NCBI GenBank assembly: GCA_022539475.1
Contig: VCMS01000002.1
Location: 274,672 to 338,671, forward strand
DNA length: 64,000 nucleotides
Source of the DNA: Gracilaria domingensis
Lineage: Eukaryota > Rhodophyta > Florideophyceae > Gracilariales > Gracilariaceae
Direction: 5' to 3'
Shown here in pieces: positions 10,151 through 19,956 of the stretch; position 1 is the first letter of the stretch; every line of letters begins with the position of its first letter. The notes under the pieces are model-generated. The model searched no databases, had not been told where the DNA came from, and was given only the letters and a program-made list of their open reading frames with translations. The position numbers and the translations under genes were made by a program.

Positions 10151-11803
10151 CTATGATACTTTAGAATAGCCTGATCGCATGTGGCTCCGAGCTTTGGAGG
10201 CTTTTCCGGTTTCGTCTCCTTGACATACCCTCTCGTGTTCAGCCTGGCATTCCTTAAAAAGGTCTCTGAACTTCTTTTTCGTGACAATACGTACTGATCG
10301 AATAGCATGAATCAAAGCGTTGGCATCAATTTCTTCCCCTGGAATGTGACTGAGAAAGTAAGCCAATTCCTCAAACTTCATCTTCAGCAAACGAGACATA
10401 AAGAGACGAAGAAGACCTAAGGCTGCACGGAAGATTGCTACGTCGCCATCAAGGACGTATATATCCCAAATTCGAGTAACGAGATCTAGAGGCAGTGCGC
10501 GACAATATAGCGACATTATCCAATTGATCATGTACAAATCAGAATTGATTCCATGATTCTTGAAATGGGAATAAAGAGCAGGCATTTCCTCATTCAGCAG
10601 CTTGTCATGGACAGCGAGGTAGAAACGAACTTCAGGCATTTTGATTCTGAAGAAGTGTAGAAAACAACTCTTATGTAGTAGCATGTTGCAAAAGCAAGAA
10701 AACGCTTCAAAAGGGTCCATGTAAAGTAAGAGCACTGCAGCTAGAAATGACATTCCCTGACTATAGCCGACTTCGGGCTTGAGGTAAAGGAATGCTTCTA
10801 GAACATCTCGTAGAGCAAATTCATAATGGCTTCCTTGGGCATGAAAGAAGCTAAGCTCAGGAAACGTTCTTGGTAGATCAAGCATAATTGCTTTGTGTGC
10901 GCTGCGTTCACTTTCCAGCATAGGCTCAGCCAAACCTCCTACACCGCCTACATCACCATCTGCATTTGCAACAGCTTCACGTCGACGAAGAAAATCTCGA
11001 CGCCCCGTGGATGCTCTTTCTTTGAGTACATCAAAAAGCTCTTCTGAGATACTCAGCGGATTTCCGATAGCACATTGCCATACACGGCCTCGAACAGTAG
11101 AAGGAATTCCTTTGAAAACGAGCGAGCGCACACGAGCAGTCTGACGCTTCTTGCGCCAAGACGGGAGTATCGAATTGAGCCACTCATCAGTGAGACGCCC
11201 ATGTCTGTCTTCCGGAGTTTCATTTGGGTCGCTTCGAGAGAACGCCGATGAAATTGATTTACCAGCATTCGTAGTTGATTTCACGCTGGCTTTCTTCACT
11301 CCCTTCCATCGCTTCTTGAGCGATGTCAACATGGTGCTCGACGATGTTTGACGACGCTTTGAGGACACTGTGTCTGCTAAGTGATCGCAGGAGGAACTGC
11401 CAGTTGTCGATATGCTGACTTCGGTGCTCGACAGCTGTGGGCTCCTGCCAGAGGAATGGAAATAAAGGCTTTCCTCAGTTTCGTCGTCGTCATAGATGTC
11501 CACCTCAGCTGCAAATGTGTCTTGTGATACGGCTGCAGAGCCAGCACTCGCTTGGTCATCTGAAGAAGCTGAAGGGCTTTCAGGTAAAGCGGAAAAGTCG
11601 AAAGAAGGACCCAGGCTCATTGCCCTAATCGACAGTGCTATTTCGGGGAGGTCACGAGAAGCCGACTCTGCGCCATATGGTGTCCCCGTTTCTTGTGGAG
11701 AGTTGTCAGATAGTGTATATACAGAGTAGTTATCGGCGTTGTGATGCGAGTCAGAATCCGAGAGTTCGTCGTAAGGCACATGGTCTGAGGGTGTTAAGTC
11801 CAT
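10151..11803 (-). CDS. TBC-domain Rab GTPase-activating protein (TBC1D12/14-like)
   Basis: 550 aa, starting at ATG 11803. The first 200 residues are acidic and Ser-rich. The TBC domain spans about 225-480: KGIPSTVRGRVWQCAIGN, the arginine finger in LDLPRTFP (about 311), the glutamine finger in VGYSQGM (about 346), and later INWIMSLYCRALPLDLVTRIWD. Both catalytic fingers are present, so it should accelerate GTP hydrolysis on a Rab. The start of the domain resembles the TBC1D12/14 group. It converges on the asparaginase gene with a short gap. The Rab GDI gene a few kb away is a functional relative in Rab cycling, but clustering is probably chance. Confidence 0.9.
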   Translation of the reverse strand: MDLTPSDHVPYDELSDSDSHHNADNYSVYTLSDNSPQETGTPYGAESASRDLPEIALSIRAMSLGPSFDFSALPESPSASSDDQASAGSAAVSQDTFAAEVDIYDDDETEESLYFHSSGRSPQLSSTEVSISTTGSSSCDHLADTVSSKRRQTSSSTMLTSLKKRWKGVKKASVKSTTNAGKSISSAFSRSDPNETPEDRHGRLTDEWLNSILPSWRKKRQTARVRSLVFKGIPSTVRGRVWQCAIGNPLSISEELFDVLKERASTGRRDFLRRREAVANADGDVGGVGGLAEPMLESERSAHKAIMLDLPRTFPELSFFHAQGSHYEFALRDVLEAFLYLKPEVGYSQGMSFLAAVLLLYMDPFEAFSCFCNMLLHKSCFLHFFRIKMPEVRFYLAVHDKLLNEEMPALYSHFKNHGINSDLYMINWIMSLYCRALPLDLVTRIWDIYVLDGDVAIFRAALGLLRLFMSRLLKMKFEELAYFLSHIPGEEIDANALIHAIRSVRIVTKKKFRDLFKECQAEHERVCQGDETGKASKARSHMRSGYSKVS

Positions 11804-12493
11804 TCGGATAAGATTTCATATAGCAAATGGTCAACAGGTCGGCTGAGGGAAAGACCTTTGAACGAATCCAAGCTGACGACTTCTTACACTCTCTTGGCCG
11901 CAGTATTCGGCTGATTGACGACGAGGATGGCCTGCCGGTAGCGTTTGAGTGAAGTAAAGGTAGGAATCTTGTGGCTTCCCTGTCGGCACAAAGTTAGCCC
12001 CGATAGATGAGCAATGAGCGAGTGATTTTGTAAACGCAGGACACGTGCGTGGGCAGATAGCGCTCCATAGACAGCAGGTTGACGCAAATTGAGGAATTTG
12101 AGCTGCTTTCGCCATTAGGAAATCAAAAACCATCCTTGTTGCCCTTCGCCCTTCTTGCCAAGCCCTTGTCAATTTGCTGCGCAATCGTAGGAAAACGACA
12201 AGCGTCTGTGGCAGTGCTCTGCGCCGCAACCGAGCAGCTGCGATCTGCGGCAGAGCCCACCGACGCTTCAGAGTATCCTTACCTCAGCATTTGCGGAAAC
12301 CTCTCTATTCGCCACCATCCTTTCATCACGCTTCCTTGTGCTCACTGATTGACTGCAGAATGCGCGGTCAGATGAAGCACTGCATCGGTTTTTCATTGTT
12401 ACTACAGTACACCGTCAGTGTCTTTTGTAGGCTTTTTTAGAATCACTGTTCAGGCGTAACTCGAATAAACCAGTTCCATATCTGTGCCTCGCT
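11804..12493. promoter_or_regulatory. Divergent promoter region
   Basis: A 690-nt spacer between the divergent TBC and RAD51-like genes. It carries several overlapping short ORFs with no family resemblance. No clear TATA element; promoters of both genes must lie here. Confidence 0.35.
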
Positions 12494-13153
12494 ATGGAAC
12501 TCAACAACGCAAGTATATCCGACTACCCCATTCCGACAATGCTCTCAGAGCTGGATGCTGCTTTGCAAGGGGGGGTAGCCAGAGGATCCGTCTCGGAAAT
12601 ATACAGTACTAGCTTCCACTCCACCCATCTTCTTCACACAATAGCTGCTTCTTCTTGCAGAGGACGTGGTGCACTTCTGATCGATACTCGTGGAACCCCC
12701 GCTTCTCGCTTGCTACAAATAGCAAACAGTCGAAATCTGGCAATCAAAGGCAAAGTATGCGTTATTCGCGTTTTCACCTTTGCCGACGCATCCACACTTA
12801 TCCACACCCTGCCGAACTGGCTTGAAAAGGCTGGGGGCGTGGACTTGCTCGGTCTAGATTGCATGGCTGATCTTTTCTACACTTGCGTCGACAATGCTGT
12901 GAAGAGGATCGAAGGCTTCGTACTTCGTCTCCGGGAGCTGGCCGTTCGCTTCAACGCTGCTGTTGTGGTTACCAATGCCGCGCGCATGCACCAAAATCGA
13001 GTTGTGACAGTGATAGGCGAGCAATGGCATCACGTATGCGCCACTCGATTTCACATGCATCATGCTCCAAACTACGTGACGATCGTCAAAAGCATGCTTA
13101 CGGAATCGAGAAGCATTCCATATCAACTGACGGAGGCTGGGGTAGTTGACTAA
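12494..13153 (+). CDS. RAD51-paralogue-like protein lacking the Walker A lysine
   Basis: 219 aa, from an in-context ATG. The order of motifs follows RecA/RAD51 paralogues: LDAALQGGVARGSVSEIY (paralogues: LD..LGGGi.rG.itEiyG), then the P-loop position, which reads STSFHST instead of GxxGxGKT; a Walker B-like hydrophobic strand ending in LLGLDCMADLF; then LRELAVRFNAAVVVTN and VIGEQWHHVCATRF, matching the L2/WxHxxxTR region. It lacks an N-terminal helix-hairpin domain, as do small paralogues such as XRCC2. It is probably a structural partner in a homologous-recombination complex rather than an active ATPase. Which paralogue it is cannot be told. It ends 22 nt from the convergent GDI gene. Confidence 0.65.
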   Translation: MELNNASISDYPIPTMLSELDAALQGGVARGSVSEIYSTSFHSTHLLHTIAASSCRGRGALLIDTRGTPASRLLQIANSRNLAIKGKVCVIRVFTFADASTLIHTLPNWLEKAGGVDLLGLDCMADLFYTCVDNAVKRIEGFVLRLRELAVRFNAAVVVTNAARMHQNRVVTVIGEQWHHVCATRFHMHHAPNYVTIVKSMLTESRSIPYQLTEAGVVD

Positions 13154-13175
13154 GTTAGGAAACTGAATTTACTCT

Positions 13176-14573
13176 CTACTGCGAACTACTTCCTTCCGGG
13201 CCATTGGTAAGCACCAAGTCCGTGCCGAAAATCCTTCTGTATACATTGAATACATCATCCACAGTCGTTTCAAAGTGGGTAGTGGCATCGTAGCTCTTGG
13301 TGATGAAGCATTGATCGCGCTTCCCGTCTTCCTGCGGTTCATATACGTCGTCTACGGTTACAAAAGATTCAATTACGTTGTCGAGCAATTCAATTCCAGG
13401 CCGCAACTCTTCCTCGGGATAATCTGTTTCGACTGTTGTAGAAACCAAACCCAAGTACATACCCTCCGGTGTGGTGCGGTGATTGAAGGACAACACCAAC
13501 ACATAAATGTCACTCTTTCGAGGTGGGGAAATCTGGCTCGCGGGAATAATGATCTGGCATGACGAAGACTCGCGCGTATTCGGTGGAGGAGAATCCATCA
13601 AACAATACTTTCGAACGACGCGACCTGATTTGCTAACCTTATCAGGGAAGTACGAAGGATCACCAGCCACAAAACGGCACTTGGCGGCCCGATCTCCGGA
13701 ACGCACACCAACGGCGACGCCGTCATCATTATATAAAATCTGATCAACAGGGGTTTGAAGCATGTATGTACCGCCGTGGACAGCAGACAATCGGGCAAAT
13801 GCTTGCGGAAGCTCTCCCAATCCGTAGAGTGGATACAAGTACGGCGAACGCCCGTGACGGGCGAGTGAAGTGGCGTACAACTGAATCTTGAGAATGGTAG
13901 GCTCTGCTGGTTGGGTAAGATAGCTGTCATCACGGTAGAGCGCAAGGGAATGGCCGATGAAACTGATAGTGGGGGGTTGGAGCCCGTGATACTTGTACAA
14001 CTCGGCCATGGTTATGGTCTTGAGGTCAAGACCGTCGTGCGTAGAGGGGTCGTTTGGTTCGTAGTTGTGCACAAAGGAGAAGAACATGCGGCAACGGTTT
14101 TTTTCAAACAGACCCATGATGCTGCTGGTCATGGCTTCTTTCGGAGTAGCTGGTACCTTATGAGGACGGTCTCCGCTGAACACGAAGGAGCCTTCAGTAA
14201 GTCTGAACTCCAGATAGCGAGTGACTCCCGTGTGAACGAGCATACGCACCATATTGCCGCCCGCCATGATGAACTTGGGAATGAGGTCGATGTTATAATC
14301 GCGCGACTTGGCGACGAGATCCTCCGGGGGGGACAGTTCCGGCAGGAACTTTTTGTACATCTGTGAAAGGTTGAGTGAGGCGCACGCGGCGCCATAATAG
14401 TCATTGCGGTCGCAATGAAGCACACGCAGTCCAGCTACGGACAAAATGCCCGAGAGAATACATTCGGTGAGACCGGTACCAAGCACGACCGCGTCATACT
14501 CGCCGTCAGCAAGCTTCGAAAAAGTGTTGCCGTTGACGGTGACGGTATCGGATGCATCCGACGAGGCTGCCAT
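13176..14573 (-). CDS. GDI1: Rab GDP dissociation inhibitor
   Basis: 465 aa, normal length for GDI, starting at ATG 14573. The N-terminal dinucleotide-type motif VVLGTGLTECILSG is followed by the family signatures HCDRNDYYGA, SRDYNIDLIPKF, YLYPLYGLGELPQAFARLSA and GGTYML. GDI extracts prenylated GDP-bound Rab proteins from membranes and returns them to donor compartments; it acts in the cytosol. The intact Rab-binding platform region (YYGG-type DYYGA and the sequence-conserved regions) argues for GDI rather than Rab escort protein. It shares a 244-nt divergent promoter with SF3A3. Confidence 0.93.
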   Translation of the reverse strand: MAASSDASDTVTVNGNTFSKLADGEYDAVVLGTGLTECILSGILSVAGLRVLHCDRNDYYGAACASLNLSQMYKKFLPELSPPEDLVAKSRDYNIDLIPKFIMAGGNMVRMLVHTGVTRYLEFRLTEGSFVFSGDRPHKVPATPKEAMTSSIMGLFEKNRCRMFFSFVHNYEPNDPSTHDGLDLKTITMAELYKYHGLQPPTISFIGHSLALYRDDSYLTQPAEPTILKIQLYATSLARHGRSPYLYPLYGLGELPQAFARLSAVHGGTYMLQTPVDQILYNDDGVAVGVRSGDRAAKCRFVAGDPSYFPDKVSKSGRVVRKYCLMDSPPPNTRESSSCQIIIPASQISPPRKSDIYVLVLSFNHRTTPEGMYLGLVSTTVETDYPEEELRPGIELLDNVIESFVTVDDVYEPQEDGKRDQCFITKSYDATTHFETTVDDVFNVYRRIFGTDLVLTNGPEGSSSQ

Positions 14574-14817
14574 CTGAATACGGTGATACGCTCACGAGCG
14601 ACGGAGAGGAGAAAGTCGAGCAGCACGCGCACTGCGGCGAGGTTTGGAGTCCAAACTTTGAACTTGGGATGCTGGAGGGAGAAGAGCCATCGAAGCGGGC
14701 GCGAGGCGATGCGCGTGGTGTTTTGTTCTGCCGATTGAATTGGAGGCCACTCGGACGTGTCCAGCTGTCGAGGCGCCGCCACCATTTTGCCGTGCGCTCT
14801 CGCACACTCACTGCGCC

Positions 14818-16280
14818 ATGCTGATGCACCGCCAGCGGCGCGGCGCGGATCACGCCGCTGCGGCCATGTCGACGTCCGACCTGGACAACGTCCGTCAACT
14901 GCACGAGGACATCGAGACGCTCAAGCATCTCGCCGCCGCCGCCCTGCAGTCGCGCGCCGAGCCGTCGGCCCCCCATCCTCGCATCAGTGCCGTTGAGCCG
15001 CCCTTTCGCTCCACGCGCGACGTCGAGCAGCTTGTGGCCGATCTGACGCAGCTGGCTTCCTCCAAGGCCGCGGCTCTTTGTGACATCTATCAACGCCCGT
15101 TTGCGGGGGCGCCGCGCGACGCGCTTTCTTCGTTCTACGCGCAGCTGCGCGACTTGCGTGATGCACATCGTGCACGCGCTGTGGTTCCCGAGCTTTCGCG
15201 CGATGCCGCTTTGCTCATGGCTGCCTATCGCCCGCCTTCGTTTTCTGGAGAGGAGTGTGACGGACGCTATCTAGATCTTTTGCAACACTTTCACACCTTC
15301 CTTAACTTGAACAAGTCTGCCAAGCACCACGTCCAGTCCGTGGAGTACTACCAGTACGTGCGCGATGATGTCACTACGTTTTCTTCCTTGCCACCCGCTA
15401 TCCGTACCTCGCGTCCATATGAGGCATATCTGCAAGCTTTATGTGCATATCTCAAGGACTTTGCTCGCCGAGCACATCCGCTAGATGCCACCGATGCGCA
15501 TCTCGCCACTGTCCATGACGAAGCCCGCAAGAAAATCGTGACCTCTTTGTCGGATATCGCTGCGAACTATCCTACATACGAGCAGCTTCTGGAACACCTT
15601 TCTCCGCAAAATTTGCGAGACCGTCTGTTGCAATTCGGCTTGAAGTGTGGCGGTCGTCCACAAGATCGCGCCAAACGACTGCTCAATGCTGCTCGTGAAG
15701 CCAAGTTTGGAAGGGCCGCCGTTTTGGAGCAAGTTGTGTCTTTTGCCCTGGATAAGCTTTTAGCACCAGAACGTGGTGCTACCGTTGCGAATATCCAAAA
15801 ACGCTTGGCTTTAAGCTATCCTGAAATCGAAGCGGAGCGTCGCGCCATGGAAGCGCTTGCTGATGGTGTGGAGGTGGAACAGGTGGAACAAATGGAGACC
15901 ACTGTATATAACCCCAAAGATCTGCCACTTGGTTGGGATGGAAAACCTATTCCTTATTGGATGTACAAACTACACGGCCTGAACCACGAATTCAGATGCG
16001 AGATTTGCGGGAACGCTACGTATAAGGCCCAAGGGCTTTTGAGCGCCACTTCACAGACACTCAACATGTTCAGGGCCTGCGACGGTTGGGTATTGGCTAC
16101 TCAAAGGCGTACATGATGATTACCAAAATTGATGACGCCCTGAAGCTTAACGAGAAAATGAGTAACTCGCACCGACAATCACAGTTTGACGAAGACAAAG
16201 AAATGGAATTCGAAGACCGTCATGGTAATGTTATGAATCGCAAGACTTACCACGACTTGTTGAGACAAGGATTAGTATGA
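14818..16280 (+). CDS. SF3A3: Splicing factor 3A subunit 3 (PRP9/SAP61), one frame disruption
   Basis: A core U2 snRNP subunit of the SF3A complex. The upstream frame (14818 to about 16026) carries the helical N-terminal half, with FLNLNKSAKHHVQ and YEAYLQALCAYL; a SAP-like piece (LRDRLLQFGLKCGGRPQDRAKRLL); the family line PLGWDGKPIPYWMYKLHGL; and the first cysteines of the C2H2 finger, EFRCEICGN. The frame then runs out at 16116. The rest of the finger (GPRAFERHF...QHVQGLRRLGI) and the conserved tail ending in RKTYHDLLRQGL lie one base off, in the frame ending at 16280. A single missing G at about 16025 (AAGG where AAGGG is expected) accounts for this; no intron fits. Two in-frame ATGs are possible (14818 and 14866). 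Confidence 0.88.
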
Positions 16281-16993
16281 AGGAAACGGTTAAAAAACAG
16301 ATACAGATTTGCAAGAATACGCATAAGTGCATTGTAATGGGCTTGGCCTTACACGTAGTTTTCAATCTGCATGCAGAGCGAGCAATGTTGCGATTGCGGC
16401 AAAAGTTGTTTTGCTGATTTGTCGTTCTGGTCAGCATAACTGTAGAAGACTGCAGTGGGCTTCTCTACAAATCCGGGGGATTGAGTCCTCCTGTGTGGCA
16501 GCCTTTCATGAAAACCCATCATCTCTTCCCAATTCGCTTCATATCGGAGAAGGGATGTTCGTGAACGTTCATGGTGCAGCTCCCCTAAACCTTATTCCCA
16601 TATTATTTGTGATGTTGAAAGTCTCAACATCAATGTTGAAAAGTTTCAACGTCAGAAAGAGTATAGTACTGAACTCGAAAGGTTTTTCTTGCTCACCTTC
16701 CCCCCTTCTCCGTCTCGGTCTCTTCGAAGTTTCATGCATGCCCTAATGCCCCGAATTGCTTACAGTAATACCTTATACAGAGCTCTGTATCTTACAGTCT
16801 CGCTAACAACTTGTCACCTGGCATTGGAACTTGCAATTTGGAAGAGGAGCACGACCCGTTTCTAATCTCGAGTGACTCCGGGCCTGGAGACAATTGCTCA
16901 AGGTGTTCCATTGCAAAAACATAGTACCATGCATATATGTACAATGGAGACCTTCAGGGCTAGACACCGTTAAGACATCAGAACTTAAACGAA
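16281..16993. other. Intergenic with short inverted repeats
   Basis: No gene seen. At 16614-16650 two small inverted repeats lie side by side: GTTGA..TCAAC, and GTTGAAA-AG-TTTCAAC. They could shape the 3' end of the SF3A3 transcript or be chance. Confidence 0.35.
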
Positions 16994-18654
16994 ATGTATA
17001 CCGCTCCGTGCTTTTCCAACGTAGCCATTCCGAGTATTTGGCAACGTCATTCTTTCAACCGTCACCAGTGGTCTTCAAAGCCATCAAGAGGCCTAATACC
17101 AAAGTTTTGCTTTTCATCATCTTTTTGTCATCTTCGGAGAACAATTCCAAGGGCGTTAACTGCAAATTCAGAGCAACGTTGTGGTTATTCGAATACTTTC
17201 TGTAGCAAGAAGGAAGATGAGGTCAAAGGTCATGCTATCAAATACTCCCAAACGTCTCCTTCAGGGGACCGGAAACAAGTTGCGCACAGAAGGTTTGACT
17301 GGTTTAACCAGTGGTATCCAGTTTCTCTAATCACTGATCTTGATAGAGGAAAGCCCAATGCCGTTCAAATCCTCGATAATCATATAGTTGTATGGCATGT
17401 TCCTGAGAAAGACAAAGATTCATGGGTAGCTTTCCATGATCGATGTCCACATCGATTCGCTGCTCTCTCTGAAGGCGTACGTTCAAGTAGCAATCGATCC
17501 CATCATCCATTTAAAAGTTGTTCTGACACTCTAGCAGCGTATAAACCGAACGACAAAGAATCTTGAATGTGGGTATCACGGATGGCAGTTTAACTCCGAG
17601 GGAAAATGCTCCGTTATCCCCCAAAGTGAAAAAGCTCCGTCTAGCTTAGTGTGCGCTGAAGCTTTGTCGTGCGTGGTGCGGAGCGGTTTATTGTTTGTCT
17701 GGATGGGAAGCTGTGAACCTCATCCCGACTCTGGACCTGCCGTCATTGAGGATGCGCGTGCGAAGTATATCACAAGTGCTTATTCTCGAATTCTTCCTCT
17801 TTGCTTCACCACTTTGATTCAAAACGTCCTTGACCCTGCTCACGTAAGTTACCCCTCTTCCAATTCCAGTCAAAGAAAACAATCAAGGTTATCTTGAAGA
17901 AATGCTTACTTTCCTTGCGTAGATTCATTTTGCACACCATGGACAAATAGGACGAAGAGAACTTGCAGCCCCAATACCAGTTCGTATACTGAGGTCAAGC
18001 ACAGCAGAGGGCTTCACTGCGGACTACTACGATGGTTCTGTTCGCCTCAGATATCGTCCGCCTTGCCTGATAGAGATTGTCACAGCAAGCGGACTTTCTT
18101 TCGCTTATTATGCGGTACCTGTGACGGCAGGACTTGTGCGTACATTTGCTCTGCGTGGAACTTCACGTCGCCCTCTTTTTCGATTTCCGCACTGGCTCGA
18201 CCACTTTCAACGGAATCGATTGGTTGAAGGAGATTTAGAGCTTATGATAACCCAACAGCGCGAGATGAGAAAAGTATCAAAAACAAAGGATTATGCCGGG
18301 AGCTGGGGTGACTTTTACATGCCTACGAGTTCAGACAGACTTATCGTCGAAATGAAAAGGTGGCTTCATGATAATGCTCCAACTCAAACATGTCACTGGT
18401 TTACGTTTTGCAACGACGACCAGGTTAGCATATACAAATCGAGATTTAGCGGTCATACAAGACAATGCTCCAGTTGTTCCCATATCAGAGATCGACTCGT
18501 ACTATTAGAAGGAATTGCTGCGGCGCTTGCAGCAGGTGCCGCAAGTTGCGGAATGATCCTGTCTCATGAAATGAGATTCGTATCGTCTCTCATGTTTGGA
18601 TTCTCTTGCTCTCTTTTCGTTGTTTCCCGACGTTTACGCAAGAGATTGGAATGA
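16994..18654 (+). CDS. Rieske oxygenase of the pheophorbide a oxygenase / TIC55 / PTC52 family, 2 introns
   Basis: Exons 16994-17476, 17538-17843 and 17923-18654 encode about 506 aa. N-terminal about 85 residues are basic and Ser-rich, consistent with a plastid transit peptide. The Rieske [2Fe-2S] site is DRCPHRFAALSEG before intron 1 and LECGYHGWQFNSEG after it. The mononuclear iron site NVLDPAH-IHFAHHG is rebuilt across intron 2 (GTAAGT...CGTAG). A late CSSC (about 445) matches the redox CxxC of this family, and two C-terminal hydrophobic segments match its membrane anchor. Known members act on chlorophyll breakdown products, protochlorophyllide or import-linked redox steps at plastid membranes; the substrate here is not decided. 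Introns are 61 and 79 nt. An alternative acceptor three bases upstream (17534) would add one Gln. Confidence 0.88.
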
Positions 18655-18725
18655 AAATAATGAGAGGCCGTCTCAGTTGTAGTGAATTTGACGCGAGCTG
18701 CCTGTGAAGTTATGACTCAAAATAT

Positions 18726-19088
18726 TCAGTACTTCTGGCCGCAAAGGTTACTTATGGCTATCCGGAGTAGACATTTTCCACGACTAGCTTCAGAGCGAGA
18801 GTATAGCTTGACATTGTAGACAGGGCAACTTCCACCGCAGAAAGAGCAAATAAGATTTGTCTCTACATCATTGCTGCTCATCTTAATGATGGAGTGTGAT
18901 GTGCTTGTGCGAAAACCGGCATATCTCTTGAATCGGAAGGAACGATTTTGATACTTGGATAACTTCAGCTTCGATCGAGGAAATCGAATGTGTATAGGAG
19001 CAAGGGATAGCGCATTCGATTTGCTGTCCAAGTAAAATAAAATATGTGAAAGTGTGCCTGCTGGACCTCCAGACGAAGGGAAGGTCAT
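18726..19088 (-). CDS. Possible small protein, unrecognised
   Basis: A 120-aa ORF from ATG 19088. It is basic and Ser-rich, with CSFCGGSC near residue 83 that could bind metal. No family is recognised and the ORF may be fortuitous. It is listed only because it starts with a real ATG and fills an otherwise empty stretch. Confidence 0.2.
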   Translation of the reverse strand: MTFPSSGGPAGTLSHILFYLDSKSNALSLAPIHIRFPRSKLKLSKYQNRSFRFKRYAGFRTSTSHSIIKMSSNDVETNLICSFCGGSCPVYNVKLYSRSEASRGKCLLRIAISNLCGQKY

Positions 19089-19431
19089 TGCAGAGTTCGT
19101 ATGTTGAAGTGTCGCTGTATCTGATTCTTCACTGAGGAATCAGGCGATTTTCCAATTCATTCATATATATAATCAAGACCACTCTATTAGCAAGATCTTG
19201 CTCACCAGATGTGGAAACTTTTTTCTTTTGGGAGATGTACTCTTCTTCAGATCCGTTAAAGAAGTATTCCATCTGAACAGTCAAATGTCATGGCTTCAAG
19301 AGCTCAACTTCTGTCACTTGCCGCAAACTCATGAATGTATGAAGGAACGTTTCGTTCAGCTTCCCTGTGAAGTAAAGTTCAGTACATTCTCATACTGAGA
19401 ATTGTTTGGATTAGTTCAGAGTCTGAACCTC

Positions 19432-19473
19432 AGACGTTGACATGGAACACTGAAGTGCTCCATGTGAACGTCT
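19432..19473. repeat. 20-bp-arm imperfect hairpin
   Basis: Left arm 19432-19451 and right arm 19454-19473 are reverse complements with two mismatches and a 2-nt centre. A perfect 7-bp inverted repeat (GTTCAGA-G-TCTGAAC) lies just before it at 19415-19429. Confidence 0.7.
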
Positions 19474-19956
19474 AAAACTATTTTTACACATCAGTTCAAA
19501 CGAACAACTGACCTGAACACTACACGTACAGGTATACATCACTGTAGAGAGTTCGCATCCTAAGGCGGCCATGACATCCATGTTTGTAGAGCTTTTATGT
19601 ACATGATAGATAGGGAACTACGAATTGTAAAGGGCTGGAGCGATAATTGAGCTTTGCTCCTCACTGGTGCGATTCTGTGAAGGACTTCTTAGTGAACAAC
19701 GAAATTCTTGTCAGAGACAAACAAGAAATTGCCAGGAACATCATTTTGATCACAACCATGATGATGATGATGATGACGGCTGTGTCACAAACGAAAGCTC
19801 AGACATACGTGCTGTGCTCATTGTCCAACGTAGTCCGATTATATGGGGCCTTCTTGGGGGCATAAAGCGTGAGGACAGGCTGAAAGTTGAAGCTTATTAG
19901 GATTTCATGCTTCACAGAAGGCATGCAAATCCCTGCGATTAAAACATGGGGCAATA

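Larger units (their letters stand above)
18655..19956. other. Intergenic, tail-to-tail, hairpin-rich
   Basis: 1.3 kb between the convergent Rieske and DUF218 genes. It contains one weak small ORF on the minus strand (18726-19088), a cluster of inverted repeats at 19415-19520, and a short GAT trinucleotide run near 19758-19777. Nothing else is supported. Confidence 0.4.
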
